From Gilvimarinus agarilyticus (GTDB taxonomy: Bacteria > Pseudomonadota > Gammaproteobacteria > Pseudomonadales > Cellvibrionaceae), in contig NZ_JXCJ01000001.1 of assembly GCF_000832015.1 (NCBI RefSeq), positions 2,166,225 to 2,230,224 on the forward strand: a stretch of 64,000 nt of DNA, given 5' to 3'. Positions 34,001 to 41,554 of the stretch are shown piece by piece (within the stretch, counting starts at the first letter, position 1; each line of letters begins with the position of its first letter). Position numbers and translations under genes: made by a program. The notes under the pieces were generated by a model. It saw nothing but the letters and a program-made list of their open reading frames with translations. It did no database searches and was not told the DNA's origin.

Positions 34001-34110
34001 TCAATATCACGGAAGAAAATACTCGACATCACGGCCGCTCTGAAGCCCAGTTGTGGTACTTGGAGGATATGGGTGCTCGCTACGCTCTGGGTGGTCGTTA
34101 CACCTTCTAA
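31060..34110 (+). CDS. TonB-dependent receptor (carbohydrate type)
   Basis: A 1016-residue outer-membrane transporter. A signal peptide is cleaved near TFAQ-DDQ. The TonB box and plug start DDQMLEEVVVTGIRASLERSMDIKR; the plug continues GKFPDSNLAESLQRITGVSIDRR and NVTIRGFG (about residues 33-175). A 22-strand barrel ends in the terminal Phe of GGRYTF. The IRASLERS/IKRDSSGVVDAISAEDIGKFPD pattern is that of the large receptors in carbohydrate-utilisation loci of Xanthomonas, Caulobacter and Cellvibrionales. Strong ribosome-binding site (AAAGGAGAG). It heads the SapC/cupin/halogenase genes, with an intrinsic terminator between. Substrate unknown; nearby GH3 and PL14-like genes point to a glycan. 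Confidence 0.93.
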   Translation: MYNKVSFKRKLIATAVASCALSGASGLTFAQDDQMLEEVVVTGIRASLERSMDIKRDSSGVVDAISAEDIGKFPDSNLAESLQRITGVSIDRRNGEGSNVTIRGFGGENNLVTLNGRHMPAASAYGGGSGSGGTRNFGSRSFDFANLASEAVRGIQVYKTGKANVSTGGIGGTVNIQTTRPLDNPGLSLSVGAKALHDTTVSDSQDDITPELSGLVSWTDDNEMFGVSLSASYQERDFSFAGAGLNDWNIATWDGPEGSLYSFADDYELVNAPDQGQLYARPNDIRLSYSESHRERTNAQLTLQFRPVDDITMTADYTFAENHIQEHRGEQTFWFANGQSVDYLEFDDSGVATPLIYSEVLTNKDNGYEQQYRDQTNTLESLGFNVEWNVTDNFSVRLDAHDSSMESLPTAPGGTGSLDVSVAAPIHASQRAYFGADLPTVATTINDSNTNNNGMWDLNDFGTQMGRIWYADQVTDISQVKLEGTLEFDNGRFDFGVESRSMETTSKQSNNQLVLGNWGVNDAGQIDDGLLREFDMRSKFEDYDMSNHQAYAVRATDPVALMTWATDTYNYPFEVAQPFTTNNDLKEDTQAVFLQASFDGALGDMTTKLTAGVRYETTDVDSSSLVAAPLWLTWNDNNDFLTETDGVEAQPYSVEASYDNLLPSLDFSIDLTDDVVSRFSYSKTIARAGYGSLAVSASNFATVGSTYLGTQPTAQASNPGLLPLESDNFDVSFEWYYNDASYASVAFFEKRVANFIGQEQVLTTHFGIKDQTNGPRIRAAADALEAEGMALNDTNLFVMMGVLEHPGEFGTPSDIERDGNQVTPEYQGQVVDYVAGLTPYEGIIPADGDPEMEFLTATPTNNREAKLYGSELAIQHFFGETGFGVQANYTIVRGDVGFDDLADPSESQFALTGLSDSANLILMYENYGVSARLAYNWRDEFLNETNRGNGNNPTYVEAYSQVDMNVSYDISDNFTVFLEGINITEENTRHHGRSEAQLWYLEDMGARYALGGRYTF

Positions 34111-34135
34111 AGCTAGTTTTTTGCAGTACTCTAAA

Positions 34136-34161
34136 GCCGCTGATTTTTCAGCGGCTTTTTT
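34136..34161 (+). terminator. Intrinsic terminator after the TonB receptor gene
   Basis: GCCGCTGA, loop TTTT, then TCAGCGGC followed by six T. It lies between the receptor and the sapC gene, so downstream genes need read-through or their own promoter in 34162-34249. Confidence 0.88.
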
Positions 34162-34249
34162 ATTTTCGCCTCTTTTGTTGCCGCGCTCTGTGTGGTTCAA
34201 TAAAGGAAAGCATTAATCAATTATTATAATAAGTTTGACTGGAGCGCTT

Positions 34250-34981
34250 ATGACGAAGCATGTAGTGCTGAATAATATTGAACACAAGGACCTTAGAATC
34301 ATCGAAGATTACTCGGAAAAATACGGAGATGATGTCAATAGCGTCCTTACTTTTCCTACCGAGTTTTCGGATATTCAGCGGAATTACCCAATTTTGTTTA
34401 AAAAGAGCGCTGATGCTGGTGTGTATCAGCCTATTGCTTTGCTGGGGCTGGAAAAAAACGAGAATTTATTTTTACATGAGCCGGATTGGCGCGCTAGCTA
34501 TGTGCCGAGCGTTCAGTCTAGAGGGCCATTTCTTATTGGTTTTCAAGAACGGGAGGCAGATGGCGAAATACGTCGCGAGCCGATTATTCATGTGGATATT
34601 GAAGACCCTAGGGTAAATGAAAAATATGGTTCATCTGTTTTTAAAGAGCATGGTGGGAATACCGCTTACCTTGAAAAAATGGTTGGTACTTTACAGAGAA
34701 TTCATCAGGGGCTGTCAGCCAATAAAGTCATGTCGGCAGAGTTCGAGCGTTTAGAGTTGTTCGAGCCTGTGAGTTTGGAAATTGAGGTTCACAAAGAACA
34801 TGTTTATAAGATTTCTAACTTTTATACGATTAATACAGATAAGTTGGCGGCGCTACGGGGCGAGACGCTAGAGCGCTTGCACCAATCAGGGTTCTTGCAG
34901 TGCGCAACCTTTGCCGTGGCGTCGTTGGCAAATATTAATTCACTCATTGAGTTAAAGCGGAGTAGACTGCTTGAGCAATAA
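34250..34981 (+). CDS. SapC-family protein
   Basis: A 243-residue soluble protein. The ATG at 34250 has GGAG 10 bp upstream; a TTG at 34235 is also in frame. The SapC pattern is VVLNNIEHKDLRI, then SVLTFPTEFSDIQRNYPILFKKS, LLGLEKNENLFL, WRASYVPSVQSRGPFLIG and EPIIHVDIEDPRV, ending in FASLANINSLIELKRSR-like sequence. SapC was named from Campylobacter S-layer work. In many Proteobacteria it is the constant companion of TonB receptors and Trp halogenases, with no proven activity. Second gene of the receptor locus; 18 bp before the cupin gene. Confidence 0.88.
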   Translation: MTKHVVLNNIEHKDLRIIEDYSEKYGDDVNSVLTFPTEFSDIQRNYPILFKKSADAGVYQPIALLGLEKNENLFLHEPDWRASYVPSVQSRGPFLIGFQEREADGEIRREPIIHVDIEDPRVNEKYGSSVFKEHGGNTAYLEKMVGTLQRIHQGLSANKVMSAEFERLELFEPVSLEIEVHKEHVYKISNFYTINTDKLAALRGETLERLHQSGFLQCATFAVASLANINSLIELKRSRLLEQ

Positions 34982-34999
34982 GCTCAAATAGAGGAAGTA

Positions 35000-36037
35000 A
35001 TGATGAAGCCGGTTACAGATAAGAGGGCGCGTACGCTAAACGGTGTTGAGTGGGACGCCATCCCTTTTGCTGAGCTTATTGCAGGGCAGCAGCCGGTCGT
35101 GTTAAAGGGCGCGGTGCGTGATTGGGAGTTGGTTAAAGCGGCCGGGCATTCATCCGGCAGGGTGGTGGAATATTTAAAGTCATTTTATAACGGGAAAACC
35201 GTGGCGACGTATTTGGCGGATGCGTCAGAAAAAGGTCGGTATGCTTATACGCACGATCTTGCGGCCCTCAATTTTTCGACAAAGCGACTGCCTCTGGATG
35301 CTGTGCTAGACGAAATTCTGACCCATAAAAATGATCCCGCTCCTCCAGGAATCTATGTTGGATCAACGACGATTGATGCTTGCTTGCCGGGCCTGCGCAA
35401 AGAGAATGACTTACTGTTTGATGACATAATGTTTGCAGAGCACTCGCCTTTAGCAAGTATTTGGCTGGGTAATGCCTCACTAATATCGGCCCATTATGAT
35501 GCGCCTAATAATATTGCTTGTTGTGCAGTGGGTAAACGCCGGTTTACTCTGTTCCCACCTTCACAAATTCACAACCTTTATCCCGGCCCTTTGGAGCCCA
35601 CGCCGGGCGGACAGGCTATTAGTATGGTGGACTTCGCCAACCCCGACTTTACTAAGCATCCCAGGTTTAAGAGGGCACTTGAGACGGCCCTGGTGGCAGA
35701 GCTTGAGCCAGGGGATGCCTTGTTTTATCCGAGTATGTGGTGGCACCAAGTTGAAGCATTAGAGTCACTAAATGTATTAATTAATTATTGGTGGAGTACA
35801 TCACCTAAATATATGGGCACGCCCATGAACGTTTTGATGCATAGCCTTTTGAGCCTTCGGGACAGGCCGAAAGAGGAGAAGCAAGCCTGGAGGGATGTGT
35901 TTGATTATTACATTTTCGGCGACTCCGAAAGTCCTGTGGAACACTTGCCGGAGCATGCCTGGGGGGATCTTGGCCCATTGGATGATGTGAAAGCTCGTAA
36001 GTTACGTGCCTACTTATTAAACCGTCTCAACCGTTAA
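35000..36037 (+). CDS. JmjC-like cupin (cupin_8) oxygenase
   Basis: A 345-residue protein preceded by GAGGAAG. The double-stranded beta-helix core shows the iron-binding HxD in SAHYDAPNN (about residue 163) and the distal His in SMWWHQVEAL (about 250), plus the Lys/Arg-rich KRRFTLFPP segment after the facial triad start. These are the cupin_8/FIH-like 2-oxoglutarate Fe(II) hydroxylases. In SapC/halogenase loci this member is nearly always present; its substrate, protein or small molecule, is unknown. It lies 18 bp after sapC and 28 bp before the halogenase gene. Confidence 0.9.
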   Translation: MMKPVTDKRARTLNGVEWDAIPFAELIAGQQPVVLKGAVRDWELVKAAGHSSGRVVEYLKSFYNGKTVATYLADASEKGRYAYTHDLAALNFSTKRLPLDAVLDEILTHKNDPAPPGIYVGSTTIDACLPGLRKENDLLFDDIMFAEHSPLASIWLGNASLISAHYDAPNNIACCAVGKRRFTLFPPSQIHNLYPGPLEPTPGGQAISMVDFANPDFTKHPRFKRALETALVAELEPGDALFYPSMWWHQVEALESLNVLINYWWSTSPKYMGTPMNVLMHSLLSLRDRPKEEKQAWRDVFDYYIFGDSESPVEHLPEHAWGDLGPLDDVKARKLRAYLLNRLNR

Positions 36038-36065
36038 TGTTTGCCATAATTAAGAGAGATTACTT

Positions 36066-37562
36066 TTGCACTCTAAGCCTGTAAGAAAAGTCGTAATTGC
36101 CGGTGGTGGAACTGCTGGTTGGATCGCTGCTGCAGCATTGTCTCGCCAGCTTGGTGAGTTGCTGGACATTACGCTAGTCGAATCTGATGATATTGGCACT
36201 GTGGGTGTTGGTGAAGCGTCCATACCGACAATGAAGACTTTTCATAAGCTACTGAAAATTAGCGAGCAGGAGTTTATGAGATGTACCGAGGCGACATTCA
36301 AGCTCGGAATATCTTTTGAAAACTGGAAAGATGTGGGCAAGTCTTATATTCACTCGTTTGGTAAAACTGGTAAAGAAACCTGGCTCGGAGAGTTTCATCA
36401 TTTTTGGTTGCGTGCACGTGAGCTTGGCTTTGGTGAGGATTTTGGCGATTATTGTTTAGAGTTGCAAGCCGCCCGCGAGGGTCGCTTTGCAACATCGGAA
36501 CAATCGGACATTAATTATGCGTATCACCTGGATGCCAGCCGCTATGCCAAGTTTTTACGGGGTATAGCAGAAAAAGAAGGCGTGCACCGTGTTGAGGGTA
36601 AAATTTCGCAGGTACAGCAGGATCACGAGACCGGCGACATCGTGGCGTTGCAGTTGGACTCGGGCGAGCGGCTGGAAGGTGATTTATTTATCGACTGCAC
36701 AGGCTTTCGCGGGTTACTGATCGAGCAAACCCTACACACTGGCTACGAAGATTGGAGTCATTGGCTCCCGTGCGATAGGGCGGTGGCTGTTCAAACAAGC
36801 AGCACTCAAGCGGCTGTGCCTTATACAAGGTCCATTGCCCAGGATTCTGGTTGGCAGTGGCAAATACCTTTGCAGCATCGAATGGGAAATGGTCTGGTCT
36901 ACTGCAGTGCTTACATGTCTGATGAGCAGGCTCAGGCGGCGTTGTTGGCTAACATTTCCGGGGATCGCTTAACGGAGCCCCGATTGATTAAATTTCGTAC
37001 CGGTCGCCGCCGTAAAGTGTGGAATAAAAACTGTGTTGCGCTTGGGTTGGCGGCGGGCTTCTTGGAGCCCTTAGAGTCGACGAGTATTCATCTGATTATG
37101 ATTGGCGTGACCCGATTGTTGCAGTTGTTCCCATTTAATGGCTGTCATACGAGCTTGGTGAATCAATTTAATCAGGTTTCAGCCGATGAAATGGAAAAGA
37201 TTCGTGATTTCATTGTGCTGCACTACAAAGTCACGCAGCGCGCCGATTCGGCTTTTTGGCGTCAGTGTGCTCAGATGGAGGTGCCCGAATCTCTGGCCCA
37301 TCGCTTGGAGCTGTTTAAGTCTGATGCTCAAGCTTATCAAACCGATAGTGAGTTATTTAGGGTCGACTCCTGGACTCAAGTAATGCTGGGGCAGGGGTTG
37401 ATGCCAGATGATTATCACCCGGTGGCACGAGCTATGGGTGATGAGTATTTAAAGAAGTTTATGCTTGAGTACCGTCAGTCTTTGCAAAAAATGGTGCAGA
37501 GCATGCCTCTGCACCATGAATTTATCGCCCAATATTGTTCCAGTAGTCCCGGCCGGGACTGA
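36066..37562 (+). CDS. Flavin-dependent tryptophan-halogenase family protein
   Basis: A 498-residue protein with a TTG start and GAGAG upstream. The FAD-binding GGGTAGW is at residues 13-19. The catalytic lysine is Lys79 in ATFKLGISF, the same number as in PrnA and RebH. The halogenase signature WQWQIP is at 263-268, and the catalytic glutamate region EPLEST has Glu337-Ser338. All key residues are present, so a hypohalous-acid-based halogenase activity is plausible. Related enzymes next to TonB receptors in Xanthomonas and Brevundimonas prefer bromide and free indoles. It needs reduced FAD from a partner reductase not seen here. The natural substrate is unknown. Confidence 0.92.
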   Translation: MHSKPVRKVVIAGGGTAGWIAAAALSRQLGELLDITLVESDDIGTVGVGEASIPTMKTFHKLLKISEQEFMRCTEATFKLGISFENWKDVGKSYIHSFGKTGKETWLGEFHHFWLRARELGFGEDFGDYCLELQAAREGRFATSEQSDINYAYHLDASRYAKFLRGIAEKEGVHRVEGKISQVQQDHETGDIVALQLDSGERLEGDLFIDCTGFRGLLIEQTLHTGYEDWSHWLPCDRAVAVQTSSTQAAVPYTRSIAQDSGWQWQIPLQHRMGNGLVYCSAYMSDEQAQAALLANISGDRLTEPRLIKFRTGRRRKVWNKNCVALGLAAGFLEPLESTSIHLIMIGVTRLLQLFPFNGCHTSLVNQFNQVSADEMEKIRDFIVLHYKVTQRADSAFWRQCAQMEVPESLAHRLELFKSDAQAYQTDSELFRVDSWTQVMLGQGLMPDDYHPVARAMGDEYLKKFMLEYRQSLQKMVQSMPLHHEFIAQYCSSSPGRD

Positions 37563-37566
37563 TGTC

Positions 37567-38286
37567 ATGAACTTTCGGTTACCAGATGACATTACAGTGA
37601 AAGCGCTCGAGTTTGGTCGTGAGTGTTCGCCTTTACTGGTTATAGACCAGTGTATTGACCGCCCTGAGGTGTTGGTCGAATTGGCCAGTGAGTGCGAGTT
37701 TTCCCCGCCTAAGCAGGCTTTCCCGGGCGTTAGGGCGGTAGCTCCAGAGGCCTATCAGGCGTATTTGGCGCTTACGTTGTTTCCTCATTTGGCTGTTGCT
37801 TTACAGCCGTTATTGCAAACCCACTTTTCGCTTACTGGAGATCGGGTCCGGTTTTCAATGTGTCACTATTCATTGGTGACAACGCCCGCGACGCAGTTGG
37901 GCATGATTCAACGGATTCCCCACGTCGATTCGTTTGACTCCCAAGGGCTTGCGACGGTGCATTACCTGTTTCGTAAACCTCTGGGCGGTACTGCCTTTTA
38001 CCGACATCGAAAAACCGGGTTTGAGGTGATAAACGAGTCGCGAAAGCGTGAATACTTTCGTTCTCTCGAGGCCGAGAACGCAGGCCCGGATCTACCAGAG
38101 TCTGGGTATATTAACGGTGATACCCCACTTTTTGAGCAAATAACGCGGCAAGAAGCAGTGTATAACCGAATGCTGATTTATCGTCGTAGCTCGCTGCACT
38201 CCGGCTGTATTGATCCAGCCTTTGTGCCCGATGCCAATCCGGCTACTGGGCGGTTGTCCATTAATTCATTTATCGACATCCTGTAA
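37567..38286 (+). CDS. DUF6445 protein, 2OG-Fe(II) oxygenase-like
   Basis: A 239-residue protein; the ATG at 37567 lies 4 bp after the halogenase stop, so it is coupled. Residues around QRIPHVDSFDSQGLATVHYLF contain HxD, and SSLHSGCI near the C-terminus supplies the distal His with RLSIN following. This is the arrangement of a prolyl-hydroxylase-like iron oxygenase fold. The family (DUF6445) is uncharacterised and recurs in TonB receptor/SapC/halogenase operons. It is the last gene of the unit, with no clear terminator after it. Confidence 0.82.
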   Translation: MNFRLPDDITVKALEFGRECSPLLVIDQCIDRPEVLVELASECEFSPPKQAFPGVRAVAPEAYQAYLALTLFPHLAVALQPLLQTHFSLTGDRVRFSMCHYSLVTTPATQLGMIQRIPHVDSFDSQGLATVHYLFRKPLGGTAFYRHRKTGFEVINESRKREYFRSLEAENAGPDLPESGYINGDTPLFEQITRQEAVYNRMLIYRRSSLHSGCIDPAFVPDANPATGRLSINSFIDIL

Positions 38287-38925
38287 TCGAGACCACACCG
38301 TCAAGTATTGATTTGAGGTGTATGTCGTCACAGCTGGGCCGCAGCTAGCCTCATTGGCTACTATTCAGAAGCCTCGGGTCCGCTGAAAACTGTTTGCCTG
38401 AGAAAGCCTCGCACACAGTTCGGCACCTGATGCTCGGATCGACCAATTCTTGATGCTGCCTGAGATACGATCAATTTTGGTCTGTTCAGAGACGGTATTG
38501 GCTATTGCGTCGATATGGCTGCCTCTGCGCTTGACACAACTTGACCGTAATTTGCGCGAATTACGGCTACAATAAATAGTGTTTCAAGTATCCCTCTTGG
38601 AGGTGCCGCTCCTTACCGGTCAGTTTGGCACATTAGCCACTAAAGTGACTCGCCTCTGTGGTGGGGTTAATTGTGTTCGCCTGCGTCGCCCGTCACGGTA
38701 GCGCTGTAGCGCTTACGTCCACCCGTGCGGCATCGGTAAATGGTAGTAGGCTGACGTGTTGGATAAAAAGTGGCGAATGCCACTTTGCACCTTCGCGCGA
38801 GGTGGGGCGCACTGGTATCCATTTTTGCAGTAATCTTGGCTCCTGTTCGCTATGGTGGCAAGTAGAACCTTTTTTAACGATACGACGTTGATAAACGATT
38901 TTGATAAAACTTATAAGGAGCCTAT
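38287..38925. other. Intergenic region upstream of the GH3 gene
   Basis: About 640 bp. No supported gene; a 77-codon plus-strand open frame (38658-38891) lacks a ribosome-binding site. It contains a long palindrome at 38545-38566 and an 8-bp-stem hairpin, AAAGTGGC-GAAT-GCCACTTT, at 38767-38786. A tandem GTAGCGCT at 38698-38713 resembles half of the xyl-box of xanthomonads. The GH3 ribosome-binding site AAGGAG is at the right end. Confidence 0.45.
38545..38566. promoter_or_regulatory. Palindromic operator candidate before the GH3 gene
   Basis: CCGTAATT, centre TGCGCG, then AATTACGG. Both 8-bp arms are perfect. TTGACA/TTGACC hexamers (38531 and 38541) and TACAAT (38568-38573) overlap it but are not at standard 17-bp spacing. 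It is placed as a regulator site for the GH3 unit or for a transcript starting here. Confidence 0.45.
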
Positions 38926-41499
38926 ATGGCTATTAACTCCTTTCAGCGCCTGACTTTGGCTGGGGCCGTGATGGCTGCTCTGGTCGGTTGTCAAACCCAA
39001 TCTGACTCATCTCAATCAAGCGCTAAAACGACTAAAGTTACCTGGCCCGCCATTGAGAGTGAGGTTCAGAAAGACCCTGCAATTGAGGCCCGAATCGACG
39101 AGTTGTTGTCCCAGATGACGCTTGAAGAAAAAGTGGGACAGATGATCCAGCCTGAAATTAAGCAGGTAACCCCCGACGATATCCGCGATTACCATATTGG
39201 CTCGGTACTTAACGGCGGGGGCACTACACCGGACAATAACAAGTATGCGAGTGTCCAGGACTGGGTGGATTTGGCGGATAGTTATTACTACGCCTCCATT
39301 GATAAATCCGATGGCCGTACCGGCGTGCCCATTATCTGGGGTACCGATGCGGTACACGGCGTGGGTAATGTTGTCGGTGCGACTTTGTTTCCTCACAACA
39401 TTGCCCTGGGCGCAACCCATAACCCTGATTTATTAGAGCAAATTGGCTGGGTAACAGGCCGCGAGCTTAAAATCACCGGTATCGACTGGAACTTCTCTCC
39501 CACGGTTGCCGTTTCGCGCGACGAGCGTTGGGGCCGCGCCTATGAGGCCTGGTCGGAAGACCCAGAGCTGGTTGGGCAATACGCCGGCCGGATGATTCGG
39601 GGCTTGCAGGGCGAGCCAAAATCGGACGACTTCCTAAGCGAAGATCATGTTATTGCCACCGCTAAGCACTTTATCGGTGACGGCGGTACGGATAAAGGTA
39701 TCGACCGTGGCGACACTATCGCCACAGAAGAGCAGCTGCGCGATATTCACGGTGCGGGTTACTTCACCGCAATCGAAGCGGGCGTACAAGTGGTTATGGC
39801 ATCGTTCACCTCGTGGGAGGGCACGCGAATGCACGGCCACGAATACTTGCTAAGTGATGTATTGAAAGGCCAAATGGGTTTTGATGGCTTTATTGTCGGC
39901 GACTGGAGCGGTCACGGCTTTATTCCGGGCTGTACCGCGCTCGACTGCCCACAGGCGGTAAATGCGGGTTTGGATATCTATATGGCGCCCGAGCCAGAGT
40001 GGAAGGAGCTGTTTGCCAGCACGGTCAAGCACGCTGAAGATGGCACTATTCCGATGGCGCGGATCGATGACGCCGTGCGCCGTATCCTGCGCGTTAAACT
40101 GCGGGCCGGGTTATTCGAAGCGGGCCCACCCTCAGAGCGAGGCATAGCCGGTCGCGACGATTTGTTAGGCGCCCCCGAGCATCGAGAGGTGGCTCGCCAG
40201 GCGGTACGTGAATCGTTGGTTTTGCTTAAAAATAACGATGGCCTATTACCCCTGAGCCGTGACATCAATGTGCTGGTGACCGGTGATGGTGCCGATAACA
40301 TTGGCAAGCAGGCCGGCGGCTGGTCGGTTACCTGGCAGGGTACGGGTAATAAGAATTCGGACTTCCCCGGTGCGACTTCCATTTATGACGGTATTGCCGA
40401 GGCGGTAGAGGCTGGCGGCGGCACTGCCGAGCTCAGTGCTAACGGCACTTTTATGGAAAAGCCCGATGTGGCAATTGTTGTGTTTGGCGAAGACCCCTAC
40501 GCCGAAATGCAGGGCGACTTGACCAACCTGATGTACAAGGGTGGCTCTGAGGCGGACTTAAACCTGCTTAAATCTTTCCAGAAGCAGGATATCCCGGTGG
40601 TGGCGTTGTTTATTACGGGCCGCCCGTTGTGGGTTAACCGCGAACTGAATGCCTCGGATGCTTTTATGGTGATTTGGCAGCCTGGTACCGAGGGTGGAGG
40701 TGTTGCTGATGTTGTGTTTCGCGCCAACGACGGCTCGATTAACCACGACGCGAAAGGCCGATTGTCGTTCAGCTGGCCTGAGCGCCCCGATCAGTACCTG
40801 TTAAACCGTGGTGATGAAGACTACAACCCGCTGTTCCCTTATGGTTTTGGCTTAAGCTACGCGGACAAGGACACCCTGGGTGATGAGCTGTCAGAGAAGG
40901 GCCTTAAAAAAGCAGCCACTCAGGATGTATTGGAGTTGTTTAACCGTCGTCCGCTCGATCCATGGGGCATTGAGGCCGTTGGCGCCGAAAATGACCGCGC
41001 GGTAATGAACAGTAACACCCTTCAAACCTCAACCGTCTTGGTCGAAGCGGTAGATCGTAATGAGCAGCAAGACGCTCGCCGCGTGGTGTTTAACGGTGAG
41101 GGGCCCGGTCATGTCGCGCTGTTTGCTGATGATCGTCAGGATTGGAGCGATTATGTAAAAGCAAAATCGGCCCTGTCATTTGATATCAAAGTTGATAAAG
41201 CGCCTACTGAGACGACTTATCTGCGTCTTGGCTGCGGCTCTTATTGCGCTTCTGATATTGATATGACGCAAGGCATGCGTGATCACCTTGCCGGGGCCGG
41301 CTGGCAAACCGTAACCGTAGATTTGGCGTGCTTCCCAGATGCGGGTGAAAACTTTGGTTTAAATCAGCCGCAGTCTGAGTACATTACTCAGGTGGTTCGT
41401 CCGTTTACTATTTATACCACGGGTGAGCTGGAGATGAGCTTTGCCAATGTACGTTTGCTTAAAGGGCGTGCTGCGAGTGCGATGGTGAGTTGCCAGTAA
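38926..41499 (+). CDS. GH3 exo-beta-glucosidase lipoprotein
   Basis: An 857-residue protein. A lipoprotein signal peptide ends in LVGC (Cys22). The GH3 N-terminal barrel begins SQMTLEEKVGQMIQPE and includes KHFIGDGGT and the nucleophile Asp in GFIVGDWSGHG. The GH3 C-terminal domain (about 410-640) has VRESLVLLKNNDGLLPL and the acid/base region VFGEDPYAEMQGD. A C-terminal galactose-binding-like domain (about 690-857) is typical of ExoP/CdxA-type 1,3-1,4-beta-glucan exohydrolases. It would release glucose from oligosaccharides at the cell surface or periplasm. It stands downstream of the TonB/halogenase genes with its own regulatory region and ends at a strong terminator. Confidence 0.93.
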   Translation: MAINSFQRLTLAGAVMAALVGCQTQSDSSQSSAKTTKVTWPAIESEVQKDPAIEARIDELLSQMTLEEKVGQMIQPEIKQVTPDDIRDYHIGSVLNGGGTTPDNNKYASVQDWVDLADSYYYASIDKSDGRTGVPIIWGTDAVHGVGNVVGATLFPHNIALGATHNPDLLEQIGWVTGRELKITGIDWNFSPTVAVSRDERWGRAYEAWSEDPELVGQYAGRMIRGLQGEPKSDDFLSEDHVIATAKHFIGDGGTDKGIDRGDTIATEEQLRDIHGAGYFTAIEAGVQVVMASFTSWEGTRMHGHEYLLSDVLKGQMGFDGFIVGDWSGHGFIPGCTALDCPQAVNAGLDIYMAPEPEWKELFASTVKHAEDGTIPMARIDDAVRRILRVKLRAGLFEAGPPSERGIAGRDDLLGAPEHREVARQAVRESLVLLKNNDGLLPLSRDINVLVTGDGADNIGKQAGGWSVTWQGTGNKNSDFPGATSIYDGIAEAVEAGGGTAELSANGTFMEKPDVAIVVFGEDPYAEMQGDLTNLMYKGGSEADLNLLKSFQKQDIPVVALFITGRPLWVNRELNASDAFMVIWQPGTEGGGVADVVFRANDGSINHDAKGRLSFSWPERPDQYLLNRGDEDYNPLFPYGFGLSYADKDTLGDELSEKGLKKAATQDVLELFNRRPLDPWGIEAVGAENDRAVMNSNTLQTSTVLVEAVDRNEQQDARRVVFNGEGPGHVALFADDRQDWSDYVKAKSALSFDIKVDKAPTETTYLRLGCGSYCASDIDMTQGMRDHLAGAGWQTVTVDLACFPDAGENFGLNQPQSEYITQVVRPFTIYTTGELEMSFANVRLLKGRAASAMVSCQ

Positions 41500-41521
41500 C
41501 GGTGTATTTACCATCCCAAAA

Positions 41522-41549
41522 ATGCCACCCTCGGGTGGCATTTTTTTTT
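41522..41549. terminator. Intrinsic terminator between GH3 and PL14-like genes
   Basis: ATGCCACC, loop CTCG, then GGTGGCAT and nine T. The A-run before it gives a weaker T-run on the minus strand, so it can serve both convergent genes. Confidence 0.9.
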
Positions 41550-41554
41550 GGTTA

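Noticed and set aside
38531-38573. TTGACA plus TACAAT as a standard promoter
   Set aside because: The spacing is 31 bp (or 21 bp from the second TTGACC), outside the usual range; kept only as context for the palindrome.
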